A stretch of 40,817 bases of DNA from Fibrobacter succinogenes (lineage in GTDB: Bacteria > Fibrobacterota > Fibrobacteria > Fibrobacterales > Fibrobacteraceae). The stretch covers positions 1-40,817 of the forward strand of contig NZ_CACZDK010000032.1 of NCBI RefSeq assembly GCF_902779965.1, in the 5' to 3' direction. Below are positions 14,347 to 23,699 of the stretch, piece after piece (position 1 is the first letter of the stretch; every line of letters starts with the position of its first letter). The position numbers and the translations under genes are program-made. The notes beneath the pieces are model-generated. The model saw only the letters and a list, made by a program, of their open reading frames with translations. It was not told where the DNA came from and made no database searches.

Positions 14347-16094
14347 TACAGCTTCCAGCTGACGGCTTCGCGGCGGGAATCGATGAATCGGGCGTAGATT
14401 CCGCCGTTCTTCACGAGTTCTTCGTGCTTGCCCTGTTCCACGATGCGGCCCTTGTCCAAGACGACAATCTGGTCGGCATGGCGCACGGTCTTTAAGCGGT
14501 GTGCGATCATGATGACCGTCTTTTCGCGGGTCAGTTCCTGAATGGCAAGCATCAAGTCGCGTTCGTTTTCAGGGTCCACGTTCGCTGTCGCTTCGTCCAG
14601 AATGATGACCGGAGAATCCTTCATGATGGCACGTGCAATCGAGATGCGCTGGCGTTCACCGCCGCTGAGGCTTGCGCCGCCTTCGCCGATGACCGTATTG
14701 TAACCGTCGGGGAGTTTTTCAATAAAGTCGTGGCAGCAGGCTTTCTTGGCGGCTTCTACGACTTGCTCGTGCGTGGCGCTCGGATTCCCGAACTTGATGT
14801 TGTTTTCAATCGTATCGCGGAACAGATACACATTCTGGAATACGAAACTGAAGTTCTTCATGAGGCTGTCCATGCTGTAATCTTGCACGCGGCGGCCTCC
14901 CAAAGTGACTGAGCCTGCATTTACATCCCAGAAGCGTGAAAGCAGGTGGCAAAGCGTTGTCTTTCCAGAACCGCTCGGGCCCACGATTGCCGTGGTCGTC
15001 TTTTCGGGAATGGTAAGCGTCACGTTGTCAATGATCTTGCGCTTGTCGTAGGCGAAATCGATACCGTCGGCCTTGATGTCGTGATTGGCAGGGACAATAT
15101 CTTCGCCGTCAATGTCCATGGTGGGCTTGTTCAAGATATCGTTTGCGCGGTTGACCGAGATGTCGACGGCACGGAGGAGCGCCGCGTAACTGCCGCCCAG
15201 TTCCAGGGCTGCAAAGAGCATGAAGGAGCACACCAGCATGACAGCGCAGTTGGCAAGTTCCATGGTGCCGTTCAGGTAGAAATGAATCGAGAACATCATG
15301 ATGGCAACGCCCGTGAGCTTGGCGACAAAAGTCTGCAAGTTTGAAAGCGGAACGCACTTGAGTTCCATGCTGATGTTTGCTGCTGTGCACTTGTCGATGA
15401 CTTCGTTCAGTTCCTTGGAGCGTTTGCCGGTCATGTTGTAGGCCTTGACTTCGGCGATTCCCTGGATGTATTCAAGAACCTTTTCGACTACCTTGCTGTC
15501 GGATTCCACTTTTTCGTGCGACACGGCACGGACGTTCATGCGCATGAGCGTGTTGATGAACTGGAAAATCGCAAAGCCGATGGTTGCGACAATCGCAATT
15601 CGCCAATCGAAGAAGGCGATCATCACGATGATGAGGACGGTGTCGAGAATGCCCTGCGTGACCATCATGACAACGCGTGTTGCCACATCGCCAAGCTGTT
15701 CCATGGTGTTGGTGGTGACGGAGGTGATGTAGCCGAGGCTGTTTTTGTTAAAGTAGCCCATGGGCAGGTAACGCAGGTGTTCGGCGATTTCGATGCGCTT
15801 GGAGGCGCAAGTGCGGTAACCGCCCTCGGTTTGCCACATGCTCATGACGCGCTTGGTAACGGTTGCGCCGATAAGGCTCGCCACCATGATCCCAAGCGAA
15901 AGCCAGACAATATCCATTGTGAACGGGGCGACGCCCTGTACGTGGCGAATGACGCCCTGCAGCATGACGGCCATGGCACCGATGCGGAGTGCCATGAAGA
16001 AGGAATTGAAGATTCCCACGATGATAGAGCCGTAGAACTTGTGGCGGTTTTCTGCATTGCAGAAATTGAAGAATTTAATGAGTGTATCGAACAT
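14346..16094 (-). CDS. ABC transporter, fused permease/ATPase, second half of pair 1 (YbtQ/IrtB-like)
   Basis: The 582-residue protein has a six-helix type IV (exporter-fold) membrane domain (about 15-310) and an ATPase domain: Walker A GPSGSGKTT (about 371), signature LSGGERQRISIARAI (about 475) and Walker B VIILDEATANVDPENE (about 495), with H-loop IAHRL. YbtPQ and IrtAB have this fold but work as importers or reducers of ferric siderophores, and the DPENE extension after Walker B is common in them. ATG 16094 follows the stop of the partner gene directly (TAAATG), with GGAGG eight bases upstream, so the two are co-translated as a heterodimer. Context (divergent receptor, AraC-type site) supports siderophore import. 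Export of a small molecule is the alternative. Confidence 0.87.
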   Translation of the reverse strand: MFDTLIKFFNFCNAENRHKFYGSIIVGIFNSFFMALRIGAMAVMLQGVIRHVQGVAPFTMDIVWLSLGIMVASLIGATVTKRVMSMWQTEGGYRTCASKRIEIAEHLRYLPMGYFNKNSLGYITSVTTNTMEQLGDVATRVVMMVTQGILDTVLIIVMIAFFDWRIAIVATIGFAIFQFINTLMRMNVRAVSHEKVESDSKVVEKVLEYIQGIAEVKAYNMTGKRSKELNEVIDKCTAANISMELKCVPLSNLQTFVAKLTGVAIMMFSIHFYLNGTMELANCAVMLVCSFMLFAALELGGSYAALLRAVDISVNRANDILNKPTMDIDGEDIVPANHDIKADGIDFAYDKRKIIDNVTLTIPEKTTTAIVGPSGSGKTTLCHLLSRFWDVNAGSVTLGGRRVQDYSMDSLMKNFSFVFQNVYLFRDTIENNIKFGNPSATHEQVVEAAKKACCHDFIEKLPDGYNTVIGEGGASLSGGERQRISIARAIMKDSPVIILDEATANVDPENERDLMLAIQELTREKTVIMIAHRLKTVRHADQIVVLDKGRIVEQGKHEELVKNGGIYARFIDSRREAVSWKL

Positions 16095-17909
16095 TTATGC
16101 ATCCTCCTCGGAATCCTTGGCACTGATGTGGGCCTGCCACATGGACTTGTAGAGACCGCCCTTTTCGAGCAGTTCCTGGTGCGTGCCGCAGCTGTCGATG
16201 TTGCCGTCCTTGATGACGTAGAGCTTGTCGGCGTCTTTGACGGTCGAAAGGCGGTGTGCGATGACGATGAGTGTTTTGCCTTGCACGAGTTTTGCCACGG
16301 ATTTCTGGATGATGGCTTCGTTTTCGGGGTCGGTGTAGGCGGTCGCCTCGTCCAAAATGACGATGGGGGCGTTTTTCATCATCGCACGGGCGATGGCGAT
16401 GCGCTGGCGCTCGCCACCGGAGAGGTGGGCGCCCGAGCCGCCGACAATCGTGTCGAAACTGTTTTCAAGACTCATGATAAATTCGTAGCAGCCGCTTTGG
16501 CGCGCCACCTCTTCGACTTCGGCATCGGATGCCGAAGGCCGCCCGAGCCGAATGTTCTCACGGACAGACATGTCGAACAGGAAGTTATCCTGTGAAACGT
16601 AGGCGATGCGGCGGTTGTATTCTTCGAGCGAAAGATCCCTGATGTTCACGCCGCCGATTTCGATATCGCCGCTGTCAACATCCCACAGCGAGGCGATAAG
16701 GCGTGCAATCGTCGATTTGCCCGAACCGCTCGGGCCCACGAATGCGGTAAAGCTCCCTTCGGGGAGAACCATATTGATGCCATGGAGAATTTCCTTGCTT
16801 TTTTCATTGCTAGGCCCTTCGGCAAGCTCAGGGACCTTGTCCTTGCCTGTGCTGAGCGAAGTCGAAGCATGGTAGCTGAACCGGACATTTTTCAACGTGA
16901 TTGAATTGTCGGCCGGATTGTGCAAGTCGACAATGGGGCGTTGCAGCTCCTTCATTTCGAGCACTGAGCCGACTTCGCCGAAAATGACGCCGGCCTTGCT
17001 GATGTCGTCGCTGTAACTCATGATGGTGAGGAGCGGCATCATGATACTCACCGAAACGATGATGACGGTGATAAAATCGACGGCCGTAATGGAACCGTTG
17101 TAATAGAAGTAACCGCCAAACGGTAACACCGTCAATAGCGTGGCAGGAGCGACCGTAATGGCAAGGGAATGCGGCCAAATGCAGCGGCGCATCCATTCAA
17201 CAAAACAGTCGCTCCCTTCTTTTGCGGCTACTACAAACTTGTCGTAAGAAGACTTTGACTTGCCAAACGCCTTGATAACTTCGATGCCGTTGATGTATTC
17301 AACCGCGGTGTCGTTCAACGCCTTCGTTTTCTGGATAGAATTGTCGAACCACTTTTGCGCTCCGGCAAACATGACGGCCATGGCGACCATACCGATCGGG
17401 AGCGTTCCAAGCGAGGCTAGTCCCATGCGCCAATCGATATGGAAAAGGTAGACGAACATGAGCACAGGGAGAATCAGGTTCGAGGTAAATTCCGGAACCA
17501 CGTGCGCAAGCGTCGTTTCCATGCTGTCGATGCGTTCTACCAGGATGTTCTTGAGCGCGCCCGAGGGCATGTCGAGAACAGAACCCAGCGGCACACGCGA
17601 TAGCTTGTCGCAAAGGTCCTTGCGGATGTTGCCGAGAACGTTAAACGTCGCTACGTGCGAAAGCGTCGTCGAAATGCTGTGGAACAGGACATTCCCGAAC
17701 CAGAATGCCGCAATAATCAGGCATTCTTTTAGATAGACGTCCCAATCGCGCACGCCCGAGAGCAGTTCGCGCACGATGTTTGCGATAATGATGTAAGGAG
17801 CGATTCCGCAAGCAACGCGCAAGAGCGCAAAGAAAATGCTTGCGATGTAGTATTTTTTCTTGTTTCTGGCAAACAGAAAAATCCAAGAGAGCAGAGATTT
17901 CTTTTTCAT
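16095..17909 (-). CDS. ABC transporter, fused permease/ATPase, first half of pair 1 (YbtP/IrtA-like)
   Basis: The 604-residue protein has six membrane helices (about 15-310) and an ATPase domain with Walker A GPSGSGKST (about 390), LSGGERQRIAIARAM (about 494) and Walker B IVILDEATAYTDPENE (about 513). The Y/F-x-DPENE form is typical of the YbtPQ/IrtAB group. I start at ATG 17909 (MKKKSLL), seven bases after GGAGG, rather than at the more upstream alternative at 17924. It lacks the N-terminal siderophore-interacting domain of mycobacterial IrtA. Oddly, an in-frame repeat (16814-16869) inserts about 20 residues (STSLSTGKDKVPELAEGPSN) right after the A-loop segment NVRFSY. The divergent AraC-type site at 17964-18001 lies 54 bases upstream. 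Confidence 0.88.
   Translation of the reverse strand: MKKKSLLSWIFLFARNKKKYYIASIFFALLRVACGIAPYIIIANIVRELLSGVRDWDVYLKECLIIAAFWFGNVLFHSISTTLSHVATFNVLGNIRKDLCDKLSRVPLGSVLDMPSGALKNILVERIDSMETTLAHVVPEFTSNLILPVLMFVYLFHIDWRMGLASLGTLPIGMVAMAVMFAGAQKWFDNSIQKTKALNDTAVEYINGIEVIKAFGKSKSSYDKFVVAAKEGSDCFVEWMRRCIWPHSLAITVAPATLLTVLPFGGYFYYNGSITAVDFITVIIVSVSIMMPLLTIMSYSDDISKAGVIFGEVGSVLEMKELQRPIVDLHNPADNSITLKNVRFSYHASTSLSTGKDKVPELAEGPSNEKSKEILHGINMVLPEGSFTAFVGPSGSGKSTIARLIASLWDVDSGDIEIGGVNIRDLSLEEYNRRIAYVSQDNFLFDMSVRENIRLGRPSASDAEVEEVARQSGCYEFIMSLENSFDTIVGGSGAHLSGGERQRIAIARAMMKNAPIVILDEATAYTDPENEAIIQKSVAKLVQGKTLIVIAHRLSTVKDADKLYVIKDGNIDSCGTHQELLEKGGLYKSMWQAHISAKDSEEDA
16814..16869. repeat. In-frame REP-like palindromic element inside the ABC transporter gene
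   Basis: The left arm CCCTTCGGCAAGCTCAGGG and the right arm GCTGAGCGAAGTCGAAGC are imperfect inverted matches (shared TTCGnC...CTCAG) of a palindrome dispersed in many genomes. The insert adds about 20 residues to the nucleotide-binding domain and keeps frame. The other ABC proteins in this window lack the insertion at this place. Confidence 0.65.
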
Positions 17910-17963
17910 AGAGTTTCCTCCCAAAAGGGCTGAATCAAATTTTGGAAAAAAACTTTTTCTGTT

Positions 17964-18001
17964 CTACTCCAAACGGATTTTCGCAAAACCAATTGGAGTA
18001 G
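17964..18001. promoter_or_regulatory. Candidate AraC-regulon site A (works in both directions)
   Basis: CTACTCCAA (17964-17972) and TTGGAGTAG (17993-18001) are perfect inverted repeats. On the plus strand TCCAAACGGA is followed after 20 bp by ACCAATTGGA; on the minus strand TCCAATTGG is followed after 20 bp by TCCGTTTGG. Thus each of the divergent genes (ABC pair 1 and receptor 1) sees a CTACTCC-first site with its CTACTCC end facing the gene, 54 and 34 bases from the start codons. Confidence 0.7.
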
Positions 18002-18035
18002 ATATTTTAGGTCCCATTTTCTCAATTTGGGGCCG

Positions 18036-20300
18036 ATGAAACGAATTTTTGTATACAAACTGATAACGATTATCCTCATTTTGATTGCCATCACGGCGGT
18101 TGCAACGCGGGCACAGGAATCGACGGGGGCAAACCCCGACGAAGATGTCACGAATTTTGACGAATTTTTTGCCGAAGAATCCTCCAATCCGTCCTCTGAC
18201 ACAGACAAAAATGCGAATGATTCGCAAATTGGGGTAACCGTCCTTGACGAAATGGGCATCGAAGGCGAAGGAATCAACGAAGCCGCTCCGATCGACAAGA
18301 AAACGAAAGCCGAATCGGTCAAGGTTATGGATGCCACGGAAATGCAGGGCTCCAGCACCACCATCGCAGACGCCACAAACCGCTCTTCGGGCGTAAAAAT
18401 CCGTCAGTCGGGTGGCATGGGCAGCGAAAGCAAGATCAACATCCGCGGCATGGAAGGCAAAAACGTAAAAGTCCTTGTCGACGGCGTCCCTGTTGATAAC
18501 GGCAACGGAAACTTCTCCGTCAACGACATTCCTATCGACAAGATTGACCGCATCGAGATTTACAAAAGCTACGTCCCCGAACGCTTCGCCACCGACGGCA
18601 TGGGCGGTGTAATCAACATCGTGACACATGACCTGCCCAAGAGTTCGGTTACGGGTTCCTACAGCTTCGGAAGTTTCAATACGCATAAGGCCTCGCTTGA
18701 CGCAAAGTACGTATGGGTAACCGATTCGCTCAAGAGCCGCGCTATCGCCACCGGAATTTCGGCCTATTACAACTACTCCGACAACGATTATGAATTCACC
18801 ACGCCCTACATGGATACGACCGTAACGCGTGAACACGACCGTTACTACAGCTATAATGTGCTACCGTATGTCTCTTTCGAGCGTTTCTTTTTTGACAAGT
18901 TGACATTAGGCGTAATCTACAATGCGATGGACAAAGAAATAGAGTCAAACGCGCACCGCATCGAAGAGGCGACCGCAAATGCGCAATCGTACGGCGTAAA
19001 CCTTTCCCTTGAAAAAGCAAACCTGTTTATCAAGGGACTATCGATGGGTCTTTCGCTAAGCTACGCCTACGGCAAAGAGGCGGTTATTGATACGAGCCAT
19101 ACGTATTATTACGGCTGGGACAAAGAGAATGTACGCGAAAGTAAAAAGGCTTACGGCGAAATTTCTCTTGGCGGAGCGTCGCACATAGAACGCGAAAACC
19201 AGACTTTTATCGTTCCGTGGAACTTTGATTACGCCTTCACCCAGAACCACATTCTCACCTGGAGCGGCCTGTACCGCTACGAATCGCAAGACCCGACGGA
19301 CAAACGTATGGCTAAAGGCAAGACTCTCAACAACGCAGGATTCCCGGGCCATAGCCATTCGGTAGTATCGGGTCTTTCGCTTGAAAATAATTTCTGGAAC
19401 GAACGCATCCAGAACGTAGCAGGAGTCAAAGGGTATTATTACGTCATCGAAGCCGAGGATGACGGCGAAAACAGAATCCAGCAGTTGACCGATGATTATG
19501 CCGACAACAAGGATTATGGTTACAGCGATAACCTGCGCTTAAAATTGATAGACCAATTGGCCGTCATTGATCAGTTTGCCGTGAAAGGCGGGTATCAGCA
19601 CAGCCTACGGTTCCCGACCCGCGAAGAAATTTTTGGTGACGGATTGTACGTGTTGTGCGCCCCGGACCTGAAGCCCGAAAAGTCGGACAACTTTACGGCA
19701 GGCGCCGAACTCGACCTACGACAGATTCCACTGCTGTTAAAACTGCATTTGGAATTCAACTGGTTCTATATGCTCATGGATGACCGCATTTACTGGAATA
19801 ACTTCGTCTCGATTCCGCGACCGTATTACAACAGCGTTGGCACCAAGACGACCGGTTTTGAAATTGATGCCGCAGTCGATGTCAACGAATACATCTCGCT
19901 CACCTACAACATGACCAAGCAAGATGCCGAAAGCCGCGAGGCAGATATGGCGTTTGGAATCGCGAAGGGCCTGACCGTACCGAACATCCCCACATTCTAC
20001 ATGAACTTCGGTGCAGAATTTCACCTAGGCGACTTGCTTTTCCGCGATGACTTCTTCAAACTTTACTGGCTTGCCAACTACACCGATGAATATTACTACT
20101 CCTGGAAAGTCTCCAAGAAACAGGACCGTACCATTCCAAGCTCATTCTCGCAAGACATAGGAGTCGAATACTCGATTCTTGCAAACAAGCTTTCATGGAA
20201 TTTCGAAGTGCGCAACTTTATGGATGAACTCGTCTACGACAAGTATGGCGAATCCAAGCCAGGCCGCGCCTTTGCGACAAAAGTCAAGTTTACACTATAA
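18036..20300 (+). CDS. TonB-dependent outer-membrane receptor 1 (siderophore type)
   Basis: The 754-residue receptor has a signal sequence ending ATRAQ (residue 27), an acidic spacer, a plug domain (about 85-205; SGVKIRQSGGMG, INIRGMEGKNVKVLVDGVP, PERFATDGMGGVINIVTH) and a 22-strand-type barrel ending FATKVKFTL. No carboxypeptidase-like N-terminal domain is present, so it resembles siderophore receptors more than SusC-type carbohydrate receptors. It is a clear paralogue of the receptor at 26611-28839. I start at ATG 18036; TTG 18027 is in frame but less likely. No strong Shine-Dalgarno sequence is seen. The lipoprotein gene follows after 15 bases. Site A lies just upstream. Confidence 0.9.
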   Translation: MKRIFVYKLITIILILIAITAVATRAQESTGANPDEDVTNFDEFFAEESSNPSSDTDKNANDSQIGVTVLDEMGIEGEGINEAAPIDKKTKAESVKVMDATEMQGSSTTIADATNRSSGVKIRQSGGMGSESKINIRGMEGKNVKVLVDGVPVDNGNGNFSVNDIPIDKIDRIEIYKSYVPERFATDGMGGVINIVTHDLPKSSVTGSYSFGSFNTHKASLDAKYVWVTDSLKSRAIATGISAYYNYSDNDYEFTTPYMDTTVTREHDRYYSYNVLPYVSFERFFFDKLTLGVIYNAMDKEIESNAHRIEEATANAQSYGVNLSLEKANLFIKGLSMGLSLSYAYGKEAVIDTSHTYYYGWDKENVRESKKAYGEISLGGASHIERENQTFIVPWNFDYAFTQNHILTWSGLYRYESQDPTDKRMAKGKTLNNAGFPGHSHSVVSGLSLENNFWNERIQNVAGVKGYYYVIEAEDDGENRIQQLTDDYADNKDYGYSDNLRLKLIDQLAVIDQFAVKGGYQHSLRFPTREEIFGDGLYVLCAPDLKPEKSDNFTAGAELDLRQIPLLLKLHLEFNWFYMLMDDRIYWNNFVSIPRPYYNSVGTKTTGFEIDAAVDVNEYISLTYNMTKQDAESREADMAFGIAKGLTVPNIPTFYMNFGAEFHLGDLLFRDDFFKLYWLANYTDEYYYSWKVSKKQDRTIPSSFSQDIGVEYSILANKLSWNFEVRNFMDELVYDKYGESKPGRAFATKVKFTL

Positions 20301-20315
20301 ACAAAAGGATACCCA

Positions 20316-21542
20316 ATGAACCTCTTCAAGAATAAACTAACCATTGCAGCAATCGCATCTACAATGATGCTCGCTGCCTGCGGCGACGATTCCAGCTCCA
20401 GTGCTTCTGGCGATGAACCGTCCAACGAAACTGGCGACCTCTACCTTCTTTCCTTCATGATGGAAACTTCGCAGTTCGTGGGTCTTGGATCTCTTTCCGA
20501 CAATCAGTCCAAACTCGTCCAAGATTTTATCGAGGCTCCGAATACGGGTGCAGTCGCCTACTTTGACGGTTCGGTCTACACCCTTGTTTCTGACGGCGGA
20601 AACAGCACGCTTTCCCGCTACGAAGTCAAGAATGGCCATATGGCCGACAAGGCCGCTGCCAAGGCCAAGTTTAAGGGAACGAACGCCATCATGATGAAGT
20701 TCGTCGACGAAAACAAGATGTACGTTGAACAGGCCCTGGGCGACGCCATCACGGCTCTTGACCCCAAGACTCTCAAGACCACGGCCACCATCGACCTTTC
20801 CAGCTACATCGACGAAGAAAGCGGCGCCCTGACATCTGTTCCGGGCTCTGCCGTGATTCGCGACGACAAGATGTTCGTGTCGTTGAACCAGTTTGTCGAT
20901 TTCGATAACGCGATTGCCGGTCCTCGCGCCAGTGTGGCCATCATCGACGTAAAGAGCGACAAGGTCGACAAGGTCATTTACAGCGACAAGGTTGCAGCCG
21001 TCGGCGGCATGGACGACATGAACAACACCGCCTCTTTTGTCGACGAAAAGGGTGACATCTACTTCTACTCCAACGCTTCCTACAGCTTTATCGAAGGTTA
21101 CCAGGAAGGCTGGGTCCGCATCAAGAAGGGTAAAACCGAATTCGACAAGGACTGGGTGTTCCATATGCACGAAGCCGCCTATAACGGCAAGAAGAGCAAC
21201 AATAACAGCCTGATGGTCGGCGGCACCTATATCGGCAAGGGCAAGTTCTTTGGCTTCTTCGGCAATTTCTCCAATCCGAACAACTGGTACGATTACGAAT
21301 GGCAATACGTGGTTGTAGATATCTATAACAAGACCGTCGAGAAGGTCAAGGACCTCTCTCCGACCATTTCGTGGTTCGCCCCCTCTATCCATCTTGATGC
21401 CGACGGCAAGAGTGTCCTCGTGGGCCATGCCGACAAGAAGGGCGGAGCCATTTACCGCTACGATATTGATAGCGGCAAGGTCACCAAGGAAATGAACGTG
21501 ACCACCGGAAACGCATACTACATCGTTCCCATCGCCGATTAA
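20316..21542 (+). CDS. Surface lipoprotein, DUF4374/XusB-like siderophore-capture protein 1
   Basis: The 408-residue product has a lipoprotein signal with lipobox LAAC (Cys22) and a DDSSSSAS tether typical of Fibrobacter lipoproteins. The rest reads as repeated beta-sheet blades (for example SRYEVKNGHM, TALDPKTLKTTATIDLSSY, VAIIDVKSDKV, IYRYDIDSGKV), as expected for a seven-bladed propeller of the DUF4374 family. In Bacteroides thetaiotaomicron XusB, of this family, captures enterobactin for the receptor XusA. The gene follows receptor 1 by 15 bases with AAGGA six bases before ATG, the same receptor-plus-lipoprotein layout. A paralogue lies at 32743-33948. Family assignment is from memory of motifs and layout, not a search. 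Confidence 0.72.
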   Translation: MNLFKNKLTIAAIASTMMLAACGDDSSSSASGDEPSNETGDLYLLSFMMETSQFVGLGSLSDNQSKLVQDFIEAPNTGAVAYFDGSVYTLVSDGGNSTLSRYEVKNGHMADKAAAKAKFKGTNAIMMKFVDENKMYVEQALGDAITALDPKTLKTTATIDLSSYIDEESGALTSVPGSAVIRDDKMFVSLNQFVDFDNAIAGPRASVAIIDVKSDKVDKVIYSDKVAAVGGMDDMNNTASFVDEKGDIYFYSNASYSFIEGYQEGWVRIKKGKTEFDKDWVFHMHEAAYNGKKSNNNSLMVGGTYIGKGKFFGFFGNFSNPNNWYDYEWQYVVVDIYNKTVEKVKDLSPTISWFAPSIHLDADGKSVLVGHADKKGGAIYRYDIDSGKVTKEMNVTTGNAYYIVPIAD

Positions 21543-21574
21543 TTTTAGAGTACTCCATTCCTGGAACAAAAAAT

Positions 21575-21609
21575 AGTCACCCCGCGAAAACGGGGTGGCT
21601 TCTTTTATT
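21575..21609. terminator. Bidirectional terminator between two convergent operons
   Basis: AGTCACCCCG (21575-21584) pairs with CGGGGTGGCT (21591-21600) around CGAAAA. A T-rich tract follows on the plus strand (21601-21609) and TATTTTTTG follows on the minus strand. It serves the lipoprotein gene and the eleven-gene operon. Confidence 0.88.
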
Positions 21610-21621
21610 GAGAGAGTTTTT

Positions 21622-23019
21622 TTACAGGGAATATTCTTCTACAATACGGCCATGATCCATACGGATGACATAGTGGCAACAGTTCAAGACGAGTTCCGGA
21701 TCGTGAGTGATCACGAAAAGGGTCTTACCGCGCTTCGCAAGCGCCTTGAGCGTTGCGGAAACAGCAAGCATTTGGCGGTAATCAAGGCCGCTCGTAGGTT
21801 CATCGAATACGATCAGGTTGCGATTCGAGCTGACCCCGCTTGCAATAGCGACACGCTGTTTTTGCCCGCCTGAAAGAGCCATCGGATGCTTGTCGACATA
21901 GTCCTTAAGGTTGAGGCTGTCGAGAATTTCGAGAGCGGCCGATTCGTCTTTCGGGTTCATGCCCAGCAAGACCTCGTCCAGGACACTTTCGGTAAACAGC
22001 TGGTGGTTCACGTCTTGCATAATCAAGTAGGTTCCCAACCTGCGGGCAGCGCGTTTTTGGCTCCACGAGCCGCGAAGGCCGCACACCAGCTGTGCAAGGG
22101 TCGATTTTCCGGCACCGTTATGGCCAAGAAGGGCAGTAATTTTGCCCTTGGGAAGTGAAAGTTCAGGAATATCGAGAATCGGGAACTTTTTTTGGTAAGC
22201 GAAACGAAGGTTGCGGAAAGTGATGGATTCGCCCCGCTGTGCGGCAGGTGACACCCCCGTTCCGCCCAACTGCACCAGCTTTATGCTGCGCAATCCGAGG
22301 CTAGCCGCATAATCGGGCCCTTTCGCCTCTAGTTCTGCCGGGGTCCATTCGCATTCAATACGCCCCTCTTTCACATAGATAATGCGGTCAGCGATGTCCC
22401 GCAGGTAATGCAAGCGGTGTTCCACCACGACAACCGTCTTGCCGCGGGATTTCCACAATTTGATGATTTCGGCAAGGTCATCAACGGTTTTCAAGTCAAG
22501 ATTGGCGGAAGGTTCGTCAAGAACAAAAATATCAGGGTCCGTCGCATTCACCGAAGCGCAGGCAATCTTTTGCTTTTCGCCACCCGAAAGGTGGAAAATG
22601 TTACGCCCCAACAACGATTCCAAATGAAAATCCTCGACCGTTTTCTCAATGCGGCGACGAATTTCTTCCGGTTCAATGCCCAAGTTTTCGCAACCGAACG
22701 CAATCTCGCTATCCGTATCGATATTGAAAAACTGCGAACGCGGATTCTGGAATACCGAGCCCACATACTTCGAAATCTCAGCAAGCGTCATATCGGAGGT
22801 ATTCTTGTCGCCCAAGAACACGTCGCCAGCCATGGTTCCCGACTGGTACAGCGGAATAAGCCCGTTAATCAGTTTGGAAATGGTGGTTTTTCCGGAGCCC
22901 GACTCCCCCGCCAACACCACGCACTCCCCCGATTCAATTTGAAGGTTGACATCTTTGAGAATCGCATCGTCAATGCTGTCGGTGTAGGAAAAGGATACGT
23001 CTTTGAGGGTTATTTTCAT
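21622..23019 (-). CDS. ECF transporter ATPase, two fused ATP-binding domains (EcfA1-EcfA2)
   Basis: The 465-residue protein holds two ABC ATPase domains in tandem: Walker A GESGSGKTTISKL, signature LSGGEKQKIACASV and Walker B IFVLDEPSANLD in the first, then GHNGAGKSTLAQL, LSGGQKQRVAIASGV and LIVFDEPTSGLD in the second. This is the energising unit of an energy-coupling-factor importer. ATG 23019 overlaps the stop of the T-component gene (ATGA), so I use it instead of an upstream in-frame start at 23058. The linker between domains contains a Gly/Ser/Pro stretch (GGTGVSPAAQRGE) that looks like inserted repeat sequence. It is the last gene of the operon, followed by a terminator. Confidence 0.9.
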   Translation of the reverse strand: MKITLKDVSFSYTDSIDDAILKDVNLQIESGECVVLAGESGSGKTTISKLINGLIPLYQSGTMAGDVFLGDKNTSDMTLAEISKYVGSVFQNPRSQFFNIDTDSEIAFGCENLGIEPEEIRRRIEKTVEDFHLESLLGRNIFHLSGGEKQKIACASVNATDPDIFVLDEPSANLDLKTVDDLAEIIKLWKSRGKTVVVVEHRLHYLRDIADRIIYVKEGRIECEWTPAELEAKGPDYAASLGLRSIKLVQLGGTGVSPAAQRGESITFRNLRFAYQKKFPILDIPELSLPKGKITALLGHNGAGKSTLAQLVCGLRGSWSQKRAARRLGTYLIMQDVNHQLFTESVLDEVLLGMNPKDESAALEILDSLNLKDYVDKHPMALSGGQKQRVAIASGVSSNRNLIVFDEPTSGLDYRQMLAVSATLKALAKRGKTLFVITHDPELVLNCCHYVIRMDHGRIVEEYSL

Positions 23020-23699
23020 ATGTGAGAGACCACGACAAAAGCGATTACAGCAATACAATAAACAAAGACAACAGCATCTTGTACATGGAACCCTATCGGC
23101 ACAATGCAGGTACGCCTGGTATCGGGGGCAAGGGCACGTGTCGACGCCGCGACAGAAAGTTCATCGCCGATTTTCGTAATCGAAACGAGAAGCGGAATGA
23201 GCCTATATTCTAAAATCGTCAACGGATTCTTGAGAGTATGCAAGCTAAACAGGCGAATGCCGCGCATTTTCATCGCAGTGCTGATAGCCCGCGATTCATC
23301 GAATACCGTTGGGAAAAAGCGAATCATCACCGTCAAGGGAATGGTCACCTTATTCGGCACATGCATTTTCGACATTCCCGCCATAAATTCATTCGCCTTG
23401 GTCGTCGCCATGATGTAATAGAACACCACGCCAACAGGCATCATACGGCAAATCAAGAGAACGGTAGCCGCCAGTAACGTGCCAATCATTCCGGAATCCA
23501 GCTGCTTCAAATAATCAAAACAGAGTGCCGCTATAGCATATACCGGAAAAAATACACTCATGAATTTCCATTTCTTTTCAAGCAACAGCAAGACCAGAAC
23601 AGCGGCCACCATCGGCATGCTATAAGCATACGGGACCGAAAAAATCATGGTGTTCGCTGCGGCAACCAGGAACAGCTTTGTCCGAGGATCCAGTTTCAC
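23016..23699 (-). CDS. ECF transporter T component (EcfT/CbiQ family)
   Basis: The 227-residue membrane protein has about five helices and the two Ala/Arg-type coupling motifs on its cytosolic helices (STAMKMRGI, about residue 140, and SVAASTRALA, about 185), which grip the ATPases. It begins with GTG 23699, overlapping the stop of the S-component gene as TAGTG, and its own stop overlaps the ATPase start as ATGA. The three ECF genes form a translationally coupled set, suggesting a dedicated, not shared, ECF module. Confidence 0.87.
   Translation of the reverse strand: MKLDPRTKLFLVAAANTMIFSVPYAYSMPMVAAVLVLLLLEKKWKFMSVFFPVYAIAALCFDYLKQLDSGMIGTLLAATVLLICRMMPVGVVFYYIMATTKANEFMAGMSKMHVPNKVTIPLTVMIRFFPTVFDESRAISTAMKMRGIRLFSLHTLKNPLTILEYRLIPLLVSITKIGDELSVAASTRALAPDTRRTCIVPIGFHVQDAVVFVYCIAVIAFVVVSHI

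Noticed and set aside
14895-14915. GTGACTGAGCCTGC as another REP-like element
   Set aside because: It encodes the conserved ABC stretch AGSVTLGG and lacks the second arm; the likeness is coincidental.
15516-16595. Plus-strand open frame of 359 codons
   Set aside because: It lies antisense to the two ABC genes and has no family motif; the minus-strand frames carry full ABC signatures.
20337-21569. Minus-strand open frame of 410 codons
   Set aside because: It is antisense to the lipoprotein gene, whose signal peptide, lipobox and propeller pattern are clear; the antisense product is a shadow.
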